A stretch of 64,000 nt of DNA. Source: Azadirachta indica (lineage: Eukaryota; Streptophyta; Magnoliopsida; Sapindales; Meliaceae). The DNA is taken from contig CM040444.1 of assembly GCA_022749755.1 (NCBI GenBank), forward strand, positions 13,540,274-13,604,273, in the 5' to 3' direction. Below, in pieces: positions 13,034 to 23,100 of this stretch. Both the position numbers and the translations under genes were made by a program. The notes beneath the pieces are model-generated. The model saw only the letters and a list, made by a program, of their open reading frames with translations. It was not told where the DNA came from and made no database searches. Positions within the stretch are counted from its first letter, which is position 1; each line of letters starts with the position of its first letter.

Positions 13034-13492
13034 CCTGTGATCAAAACAAAGTAATGAAATCAAGTATCATTCTTTTACCTTCCATGATCAAGGATTGCTC
13101 TCTCTTTCAAGGGCTTAGAGTTCGTAAAAGAACAAACTTGGCAATAAAAAAGATAAGAAAAAAAATAAAATAAAATAAAGCATGAGAATCAAGAGGGGAT
13201 TAATGGGGGAAAAGGTACAAACCTCAGAGTAGATATGATCAGAATCAGGAGAAGAACCCTGAGCAGGCAAGCCAAGGGCGGCACCAATATCAGCAACCGC
13301 AGGCTGAAGCTCCTTTACAGAAAGCTGACCATCTCTGTCTCTATCAAGCTCCTTGAACTTATGCTCCACAAAGCTGCTAAAGACCTCCTCGTTCCCAACC
13401 AACTTCATTATATTCGAACCGTCCAAAACCTGCTGATTTTCACTTTTCTTCTTCTCATAATTCATGCTTGTACTTTCACCACCTGTCTCCAT
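10128..13492 (-). CDS. SCS: EF-hand calcium-binding protein, SnRK2-interacting calcium sensor (SCS)-like
   Basis: Exons on the minus strand: 13223-13492, 10967-11263, 10653-10871, 10435-10563 and 10128-10337, all joined in phase 0 with GT-AG introns, giving 374 aa. The length and layout match Arabidopsis At4g38810 as I recall it; that protein binds and inhibits SnRK2 kinases in a calcium-dependent way, linking calcium to abscisic-acid and stress signalling. Residues 50-61 form a canonical EF-hand loop (D-R-D-R-D-G-Q-L-S-V-K-E). Further EF-like segments lack full ligand sets, for example FDADDEKVVIEDEF near residues 317-330. The exon 2 part (VLNEFTHGKQEKVSKTEF...) resembles a degenerate pair. 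Intron 1 is about 1.96 kb and holds an (ATT)n microsatellite. Family identity is solid; orthology to SCS is likely, not proven. Confidence 0.82.
12989..13033. repeat. (ATT)n microsatellite in intron 1 of the EF-hand gene
   Basis: About 14 uninterrupted ATT units near the 5' end of the first intron. Likely length-polymorphic. Confidence 0.95.
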
Positions 13493-14206
13493 TAATTCTC
13501 TTCCCTCTTTCGGAGATAAAAAATGGTGTTTTCTTGTGAGTCTTGTGATGGGTTTGTTTGGCTTTTGTTTTGTTGAGAGTCTCGTGATTCACTCGATCAC
13601 TCTCCCTTCGCCTTCTTCTTCTCGTTTCATTGAATTGAACTCTCTTCCTCTTTTATATTATCACAAACCAACAGCCGTATTAGTAGATAACGGATTTTTT
13701 TAAAGCAGCTAAAAGTGTAAATGTGTGGGGCCTGTTTGGTTTCCTTTAATTTAATTCAATTTTTCAACGTGCGTTTTCTTGAAAATCCAATTTGTTTACT
13801 AACTACATATGATTTCAAAAAAAACAAAAATATTTATTTTTGGTAAAATTAATAATTTTTTAGGACCTTTTCCAATAAAATCATGCCACTTATATGTATA
13901 TTTTTAAAATTAACTAATTGTAACAATAATGAATATAAAGAAAATATAAAAAATTATTTAAATATGTAATCTTTAATTTATATTCAAACAAAGCTTATAA
14001 TTATTAGTTACAATGAGTTCAAACAATTTATGTTGAAAATGAATTTATTTAAACACATCATGTCGACCAATGAACATATTTTCTATGTTTACACTAAATA
14101 TTACTACAAGTTTTGTGTTGAGAAAAGTGATTTTAGAAAAAATGCGTCCAAACACGGCCTTCAAAAGAGAGAAGATGATGACCACACAAATGATATTTGG
14201 TTATGA

Positions 14207-14212
14207 CACGTG
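14207..14212 (-). promoter_or_regulatory. G-box / ABRE-type element upstream of the EF-hand gene
   Basis: CACGTG in the context GACACGTGGGG, about 715 bases upstream of the minus-strand start at 13492. ACACGTGG is the strong binding core for ABF/ABI5 bZIP factors. The role is inferred from motif only. Confidence 0.4.
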
Positions 14213-14374
14213 GGGCGGTTTGAGAGCCTCCAAAAAAAGGGTTAGATATGATGAGAGGAGACTACTAGCAGAGTCTAGTTTAGTCTATGCTTCGTTACTT
14301 TGGTCGGCCCGTATGTGCTTGCCGCGTGGACTTTATCAGTCATCCCACAGCATTATCACCGTTTATGTTTTAAT

Positions 14375-14381
14375 ACGTGGC
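14375..14381 (-). promoter_or_regulatory. Second ABRE-type element (ACGTGGC)
   Basis: ACGTGGC is a classical ABRE core, 163 bases distal to the G-box. A GCCGCGTGGAC motif, loosely like a coupling element, lies between them at about 14321-14331. A pair of ABREs is the usual requirement for abscisic-acid response; whether they act here is untested. Confidence 0.35.
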
Positions 14382-15240
14382 AAGCATCTGCTCAAAGTGG
14401 GGCCTGATTTGAGTTAATGACTTCTGCGACTGATAAGGTAGGCTGCGCTTTGTGTTTTGTCGGCTTCATATCTTTTGTTTTATCCTCTGGGGTCGATTAC
14501 AAGGTACATAGCATACATGTAATCTAGTGGAGAGCATTCATTCGACGGATAGATTTAGTGTTTAAATTATAATTTTCTGTTTTAACAGTAGGTAATTTTT
14601 TTTGCTTTAATTTAAATATTAAAAATTAATTAACAATAACAAATATCTGTCGAACATTAATAGAGTTGACGTTCAATTTTTTTGAGTAACGTGGAAATTA
14701 AAAATTGAAGAGATGGGCATGCAATTAACAACGTGTCAAAATAACATTAGCCTATAATAATAATATTATAATTTTGTATACTTGTGAACAGTAGAAAAAA
14801 ATTAATTATGTAAGCATTCATCTTTGGCTTTAATTTATAATCACATAATTTTCTTCTAATTAAATTAATAATATATTATTATTGTTTAATGTGTGACGGC
14901 CCGTCCAAATAATTAGTAGTTAAGCTAACCAGCTGAGCTGACTTGGGTTCTTTCCCATGATTAGGATTGAAGAAATTTAATTAATTAATTAACTAATGAG
15001 ATCTAATAAACAAAATAATTTTAGATTTTGTTGTTTTAAAAATTAATTGGAAACATTAACATATGATGTTTATAAAATATTAAAAAAATACCATATAGTG
15101 TAAAGAAAAAGACACTAAACTATTATGAAGAAATTATGTGTCATATATCATACTACTCATTATCAGGAGTATTGTGACTGGTGTAGAATCTGCCTAATAA
15201 ACATATGTGGTTTTAATTAGTCAGGCTTCATCAATTGGTT

Positions 15241-16604
15241 TTATCTGTGTGCTGCAGTAGTAGTCCGGAAAAACCTCCACCATTTGTGTCGTGACAGTGC
15301 CTGTGGTGAAGCTACTGCTTTTTGCTTGGAAGAATTGGGATTTCCATTTTCATAGGATGATGATACTGATACAGATCCACCTTTTTGATCATCGACTGGA
15401 ATTGTCTCCATTTTTGTATTAGCAGGTTCATCAGAAATCAGTACTTTTTTATAATTATTGGTGGGGGCGGTGGGTTCTGCTGGCTCTTGCTGCTGCTGGA
15501 ATTGCTTCTTTTGGGAGCTACTATTGGCACAATCATACTGCTCTGCACGAATATCTTTAACATGTTGCAGAATCCACACAGGAAAAATTGCTGGAAATAT
15601 ATAGCAGAAGTATTCATCTGTTGAGAATTAATGAATTAATTACCTCATCAGGATGATGAGAAGAGAAGTAGCGCAAAATCTCGAAAGACCTTGTCTGAAC
15701 ATAAATGGCCGCCTCTTCCCAACAGAGAAGACCAATTTCCCTGGCTTTAATCTTCAGCTTTAACAAGTTACCGTCAATTTCTGTCTCATGCTTTGCCACA
15801 TAAGGCCGAAATATAACATTATAAACATAATCCGTTCCCTGAAAATAGATATAATTAAGTTAAAAATAAGCAGCATACTGCATTTTAGAAGTCATATGGG
15901 ACATAGGCTTTCGGATACACCTAACGAACACATCAAATAAAGCAACAAAAATTAGGAAAGGTGCATATATACCATTGTTTTAGGATGCCAAAGATATATG
16001 AAGAATGCCAACTTAGCTTCACTGTACATTGGTAACCTTCAATTTTATCAGCCAAAACAAATAATCAGTTTTCCATTTAGATAACTGACAGTAGAACACG
16101 ATATAAAATGGGAAAAACAATTGCATGCAATAGCTACCAGGAAAGATTAATTAATACCATGAAATGAAAGCATCCCCAACTCTCTCAGCAACTGTAAACA
16201 CAGCAACCAAAATCCTACAAGTTCCATACAGGAATTAATTAATTAGTTTCGTTCAAAATCTCATGTATGCATGCGTGTTTTACAGAAAAAATTGCGGCGC
16301 AGAATATGGTGTAAAAAGGCATATATACGTATATATATATATATATATATATATGTACCATACCAGTATTGGCACCAGAACTGGAGTTGTTCAATCTCTG
16401 GCTTGTGCTTCTTCGTCTTCTCTACTGCTTTGAAGCACTCATATGCAGGGTATGCATACCCTAGAACCATTCTGTCCAAAATTACACCATCACCATCATT
16501 AACACAGTCTTTTTATTTTCTGATGAATAAAACTAATAAGAAAAATGGAGTCTGTAGTTTAGATATACATACAGAAGAGCTCTTGAAAGAAAGGATCCCA
16601 TCAT
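15241..16604 (-). CDS. HVA22: HVA22-like protein (TB2/DP1/HVA22, REEP family)
   Basis: ER-membrane-shaping protein of the REEP/DP1/Yop1 family; the plant founder HVA22 is induced by abscisic acid and stress. Minus-strand exons: 16573-16604, 16364-16471, 16158-16214, 15973-16036, 15644-15838 and a last exon ending at the stop at 15241. The model starts MMGSFLSRAL and runs LMVLGYAYPAYECFKAVEK, PEIEQLQFWCQYW, ILVAVFTVAERVGDAFIS, LPMYSEAKLAFFIYLWHP and FRPYVAKHETEID, the full conserved domain over roughly residues 1-110, with the hydrophobic hairpins expected of the family. The C-terminal tail is Gln/Pro/Ser-rich and variable. The last acceptor is uncertain: 15540 keeps frame with a 103-bp intron and gives about 251 aa, while the more obvious acceptor near 15590 leaves an unusually short intron and shifts frame. 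The length fits the HVA22 i/j/k group. Confidence 0.86.
16331..16354. repeat. (AT)n microsatellite in an HVA22 intron
   Basis: Pure AT dinucleotide run just downstream (in the minus-strand sense) of exon 2 of the HVA22-like gene, close to its donor site at 16363. Confidence 0.9.
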
Positions 16605-17128
16605 CGTATCTATGGTGAGAACTGGGAGAAACCGTTTTCGATTCCATGTATAGGTTACGGTTGCACGAAACGCCACCAATAATATGATGATCACGTCGTT
16701 TAATATTGTTACCCGTAGAGATTCATATGGGCACGGACTCACGGTTGCCCGCAAATGCGAAGTGAAGTGGCAAGGGTGTTCTTGTAATTTCGTAAACTTC
16801 ATTTTCATATTAAACGACGTAGTTTGTCAATTTCCTTCCAGTTCAATTTGGGTTGACCCAGACCCAGACCCAGACCCTACCTAATCCACATCCGCCCCAC
16901 TTCACAATTCGAGGCACTCAAACAATCATTACAATTTACAAACGAATGGAACGGCACCGTTTGACGACCACGTCAGCAACTTCAGATATCCGTTGAATGA
17001 AACCAACTAACAAGCATACATTGTCTGGTCATTACATAACGTTCTCCCCTCCTCTCATCTTCTTCCACGGCTCTATCCTTAATCCTCCGCATTAACAACA
17101 ATCACTTCTTCGCTCTCTCTTTCTCTGG
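16605..17128. promoter_or_regulatory. Divergent promoter between HVA22-like and MRL1 genes
   Basis: The two start codons are 524 bp apart and face away from each other. Visible motifs: CCACGTCA (16968-16975, ACGT core), the inverted repeat AACGGCACCGTT (16950-16961), AAACGACGT (about 16813) and a short GACCCA tandem repeat (about 16855-16877). No TATA box is obvious on the MRL1 side. The 5' leader of MRL1 is pyrimidine-rich (TTCTTC...CTCTCTTTCTCT), typical of plant leaders for chloroplast proteins. Confidence 0.55.
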
Positions 17129-20100
17129 ATGGACGTCAACTTCTTCTCTCCCAAATCCCAAACCCTAACCTTAACCACCTGTACGTCAGCGCTTCCTTGT
17201 CTCAATCCGTCGCACCTTCGCTTCATCCGTAGAGAATTTCTCAGGCCTCCTCGTGCTCGACCAAAATGCAACAAACTAGGCCTTCTTCACACTCGTCCTC
17301 CTCAATTTTCCGTCAAAGCTTCTCTCAATTCGGATTCCAATTCCGTTCTTCTTGTGGCTGCTCTAGTCACCGTCACAGCTGTTACTGTGACTTACTTTAA
17401 TCAGATGGTTAAGAATTATAGCAAGAGTTCTAAAGAGGTAAGTTGAAAGCAACCCATTTTATTTTCTTTTCCAGAATTTCTTGAATTTTCTAAGAATTTT
17501 TTGTTGCTTAATTAACAGTATAAATAGCTTAACTTTAAAATTTGAACAGAGTAACTGTTGGAGATGATTAACCCAGCCCATGGGTTAGTACTAATATACA
17601 ATTGGAAAACCTTTAAATTTCATTTTCGATAAATGCATTCATTCTATATTACTTGCTAAACTTATTTATGTTATGTGAAAGTGGTTCTTTTTTTTTCCCG
17701 GTCAATTTAGTGTCAGAAGTTCATAGCTTAGCTTGTGTTGGTTTAGTTTGAATGTGCGTTATGCCAGAAGCTTCTTTCTAAGGTCATGCCAGCTGTATAG
17801 GTTTCAGGTTCTGAAAGTCATGCATCCTCTCAACAAGGCAGTAATTGTGTGGACGACATTATTGAAAATCAGACCGTCGATCGTGGGGATTTGATGGAAG
17901 TGGAAAGTAAGCAAGATTCTGAGGAAAAGAATATGCAGGAAACTACTTTGAAGAATAATAATTCTCTCTTAACTGAAACATTAGATTCACTTCGTAGTGG
18001 TTCTCTTATCTCTGGCAGAAATGGTAGTCTTTCCCCCAAAGAACCTGAAACTACTACTCTACGTGATCCACCTTATGTGCTCCCTGAATCAGAAGTTGTG
18101 CAACCAGATACTTTTGGGGCAGAAATGTCTGAATTGCAGTTGGGAAAAAATCAAACAAAAACGAAGTTGGACACTGTGTTGCCTGAGCCAACAGTAAACA
18201 TTGAGCCCACTGCTTCATTGATTCCTGAAAATGAGGCGCATAATGAAGTAAATGATCAAAGAGAGTTACATCATAAACTTATTAAAAAGACTGTGTTGCC
18301 CGAGACAACAGTAAACATTGAGCCCACTGCTTCATTGATTCCTGAAAATGGGGCACACATGGGAGTGAATGATCAAATAGATTTACATCATAAACTTGTT
18401 GAAGAGACTGTGTTGCCTGAGCAAACAGTAAACATTGAGTCTACCGCTTTGTTCATTCCTGAAAATAAGGTGCACTCTGAAGTGAATTATGAAAGAGATT
18501 TACATCATAAACTTATTGAAGAAACTGTGTTGCCTGAGCCAACAGTAAACATTGAGCCTAGCGCTTCGTTGATTCCTGAAAGTGCAGCACACACTGAAGT
18601 GAATGTTCAAAGACATTCACATCATGAATTTATTGAAGAGACTGTATTGCCCAAGCCAACAATAAACATTGACCCTAGTGCTTCCTTGATTCCTGAAAGT
18701 GAGACGCACATTGCAGTGAATGGTCAAAGAAATCTACATCATAAACTTATTGAAAGAGTGAGCCTACTATCTCTTATGGTGTTCTTAAGGAACCTGCCAG
18801 AGAAGAGCAATACGCATATCATGGAGCAAATCAATCAGTGCTGAAGTCCCCTGCAAACTTAGAGATCGTAAAAGCTATCTCTTCTCATGCTTCCCCACTG
18901 AATGGCTACAGCCTTTTTTCACTGAAGAGTGATACTGAAAAAAAGCAGCCAGAATTATCAATGCGGAAAACTCTTGACTCTGCAGGTTATGTTTTATAAG
19001 ATCTTTTAAGTATATGATATAATTATGTGAGTGTTATAGTTTAGCATTGATATCTTGGTCTGCTTCACTTTCCCATATATTACAGCAGGTTCTCCCATTG
19101 TACTGACATTATGTAAAGGATATTTTTCCATTCAGAGCATGTTGAAGGAAAAATACCTCTTGCATGTTACAAAGAAAGCCCTTCCCGCAAAAGTAAAGAT
19201 AGCAGAAGAGGCAGGGGCTTTCCCAGAAACAATGAAAGAAGGCATACAATGCAGGACAGTAGCAAAAATTTACCCCAATTGCCCTATCCAAATGGGATGG
19301 ATGCTAATGATGACATTCATTACATTTCAGAAAAAATCCATGCCTACAATCATTTACTAAGAGATGGAAGGTAACTCTCATCATTTACATTAATGATGTG
19401 CTATTATTTACTTGTCTCCTTGACAATATGGCTTGATAGAGATTTCTGCAAATTGATATTCTGGTCTGAGCTGGAGGAATGAGAAATCAAAGTTTAATTC
19501 TGATGGTACTGTAACTTATTACCTGTTTACGTACTTCTAAAAGGTCTCGAGCTTACCATTGGTTAATTTATTAGGTTAACTGATTGCATGGATTTGCTTG
19601 AAGACTTGGAAAGAAAGAATTTGTTGGATATGAACAAGGTTTGGTTTTATCACTTTACATTTTGGACTACATGCATATACTTAAAATTGATTGCTGTTAA
19701 TTTATCAAGTTTTTTCATTTCAGGTGTATCATGCTAGGTTCTTTAATATTTGCAAAAGTCAAAAAGCAATCAAAGAAGCATTTCGGTTCTTCAAGCTGAT
19801 CCCGAACCCAACCATGAGTACTTTTAACATGCTGATGTCTGTTTGTGCTAGTTCTCAAGATTCAGAGAGTAAGTTCAATTGTTCTATTTTTCTTAGGAGC
19901 ACTTCTGTGTTGCTCAAAATCTTGATTACTTAGTAGAGAAATTGTTTGAATTGTCGATGTCTAAATGCACATTTAGGAGCTTTTCAAGTTCTGCGACTTG
20001 TCCAAGAGGCTGGATTCAAAGCTGATTGTAAACTTTACACAACTCTAATAACAACTTGCGCTAAAAGTGGGAAAGTTGATGCAATGTTTGAGGTATGATA

Positions 20101-23100
20101 ACTTTCCTGTTTCACATCTCACTCTCAACTTTTATGACTTACGTGTTCATCGGTAAAGATGTTGGTATGAATTTTCATTACAATGTTTATGGTATTACCA
20201 TTGGTTTCTGTGATCCTGGTATGCTATACACTTTTTTTTTCATTATTTGAGAAATCTGGAGTTAAATCAGTGACACAAATATCATTCTTGTTTAGTCCTA
20301 GTCCTTTGATTCACATGGTTCATATATATGTATAAATATGTATATATATATATATATATATATATGGATGGTTTTAATTTAGAAATTTGAAATAAAAATC
20401 ACAACAAGATTTGCAAAAACTCTTTTACTGATGAATTTTAGAAAATTGGCACAAAGGTGCTTCTTAAATCTTGATAACTTGAGCCATTATTCTATCATGA
20501 AGTTTCAATGCTCAATGATGTTAAATATGATACTTGGGCCTTAAATATGTGCTGAAGTAAATTGTTTCCCCAGGTGTTTCATGAGATGGTTAATGCTGGT
20601 GTAGAACCAAATGTTCACACATATGGGGCACTTATTGATGGTTGTGCAAAAGCAGGGCAAGTTGCTAAGGCTTTTGGTGCTTATGGTATTATGAGGTCTA
20701 AGGTATGCTGTAGAATAGATTTTATTTAATTCTATGGGGTCCTTATTCTTACTACTAAATATATTTCTGAACAAGGGTATTTTGCTCTTGATTATTCAGC
20801 ATTGCTATTTTCAATAAATTAGTTGCACTGATAAAATGTTATATGCAGTAGAATGTGAAACCAGACCGAGTTGTGTTTAATGCACTTATCACTGCATGTG
20901 GCCAATCTGGAGCAGTGGATCGTGCCTTTGATGTGTTGGCAGAAATGAATGCGGAGATACAGCCTATAGACCCTGATCATATTACCATTGGGGCACTGAT
21001 AAAGGCATGCGCAAATGCTGGCCAGGTGCTCATATTATCTGTTATATTTCCTTGACATCACTTTATAAACGTATAGAAATTAATAAATTTTTCATAGGTT
21101 GATCGAGCACATGAAGTATACAAGATGATCCATAAGTACAACATCAAGGGAACTCCAGAGGTGTATACCATTGCCATCAATTGTTGTAGCCAGACTGGTG
21201 ATTGGGAATTTGCATGCAGTGTGTATGATGACATGACAAAGAAAGGGGTGGTCCCTGATGAGGTATCCTTTTAATCTTAACTTTGTTTGACCAAATTTAT
21301 TCTCATCTTCTTTAAACTTAAATTTTCACTTTACAGTTCAAGTTGAAAATTGCTATTCTCAAGATTTGAATCCATTGATGATAATAATTTGGTGGTTCAT
21401 TTTTTGTTACATTTGTGGGTAAGTGCATGAAGGAAAGAGATTATATAATTCAGGTTTCAATACGCAAAAATTCCTTGACCCTCCTATGTTCACTAAGTTC
21501 TAAACTGGGGACCACTGCTAGATTGCACCATCTTGTGGCCATAAAAGTTGTTCGATATGAATATTCTGGGCGGGTGTCCCTAGGGGTTTTGGACCTTTGA
21601 CCTCTTGGTTGAATCCAAGGGTTTTTCACCTCTCAACCCAACCCCTTGGGGTTAGTTTGGCTTCTCTGTTTCATATATTATAGTTCTATTTGTTTTGACA
21701 AAACAGGAAAGTAATCTTTTTAGCTAATATATTTCCTTTTCATTTGTTATCTTTTGTTTCTTATAAAAAAAATGCATGGTTTTTTGCATTTGATTGCTGT
21801 TTGTACTTTCTTCCCAAGTATTACATGAATATTTCTTTCTATGCAGGTGTTTCTCAGTGCATTGATAGATTTTGCAGGGCATGCTGGAAAGGTGGAGGCT
21901 GCCTTTGAGATCTTACAGGAAGCCAAATCTCGAGGAATACATGTTGGAATCATATCATATAGCTCATTGATGGGAGCTTGTAGCAATGTATGTCTTATCA
22001 TGGCAGTTAGTGGTAAATGCTGGTTTTAATTGGTTAACATGCATGAATGGTTCATTGCATTGTAACATCCCAAATTTATGCAAGTGGGATAGGGATTCAC
22101 ACTTTCATTTTTCTTTCTTTTCCTACAATGACCAAAGATAGAAGTCTCGAAAACATTGCATACTGTCTCATTTTGAAATCAAGGGTTATGATTATGGGAG
22201 CTTCATCTTAGAAAGCAGAAGATTGGATGCTTATCTTATATCAAATCACTTTCGTTATACGGTTATGTATTATTGTTAACAGAATAGCACGTCTGGAATG
22301 TGGTTTTATAGGTGAGATCTGACCCTCTAACCACTTAAAGCTTTTTAACTATGAAGCTCTGTATTGTCTCAAATTCACAACATGTACAGATACAGATATA
22401 AATATATGTAAAGTAGCTGGTGCATAGTTACCCATACAGAAGATAACAAATGGACTTTGCTATTGTCTCACATCTCAGGTCAATCTAATTTTTACATTAT
22501 GGGTCTGTGCCGATTCAGAAAAAAGGGTTCCATATTTTATCTTTGCTTCAGAAAAGAAACACAGTAGAAAGACATTTTTAAGTTTCTTTTTGTGTTTATC
22601 CAAGAGAAAGCTCTTTGCCAATTGAAGCAATATAAGTGATATGAGTTACATTGCCATTGGATGAGGAAAAACGGAGTGTAGGTTTGCACCTAAACCTTTG
22701 TTCAAATCATCACCTAAGTTTGAGTATCCTCTTCTCCTAATATTAAAAATTAAAGGAATCCTTAAGGTGATAATCAAGTATCTAATTATGATATATGTTT
22801 CCATCATTCTTTTGGATGGAATCTGGATTGTTTGAAATTTTCTTGCTTCAGACTTTCAAATGTGGTAATGTGTCTTAGTCTGCTTAGAAAAGTTTTGTGA
22901 CATCCACTGTCTCTTTATTGAGATTGTGCCTCTTTATTGAGATTGATTTAAATTTGTAAAATTATTATGCTAAAGATCTTTATTTTTTGTTAATTAGCTA
23001 TGCTAGACGATGATAAGACGTTGTACTCATTATTTCAGGCCAAAAACTGGCAGAAGGCATTGGAGCTATATGACAACATGAAGTCCATTAAATTGAGACC

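Larger units (their letters stand above)
13493..15240. other. Promoter region of the EF-hand gene and 3' flank of the HVA22 gene
   Basis: No supported gene. The first kilobase is upstream of the EF-hand gene and carries the G-box/ABRE motifs listed separately. A 115-codon open frame at 14070-14417 overlaps these motifs and has no recognisable features. The remainder is AT-rich and leads into the 3' end of the HVA22-like gene. Confidence 0.5.

Noticed and set aside
14070..14417. 115-codon open frame upstream of the EF-hand gene
   Set aside because: It runs through promoter motifs, has no domain and no flanking gene structure.
19055..19360. Open frame suggesting an MRL1 exon starting at the CAGCAG acceptor near 19088
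   Set aside because: The conserved MRL1 protein (EHVEGKIPLACYKESPSRKSK) lies in a different frame that joins with the acceptor at 19135, so the exon starts at 19136.
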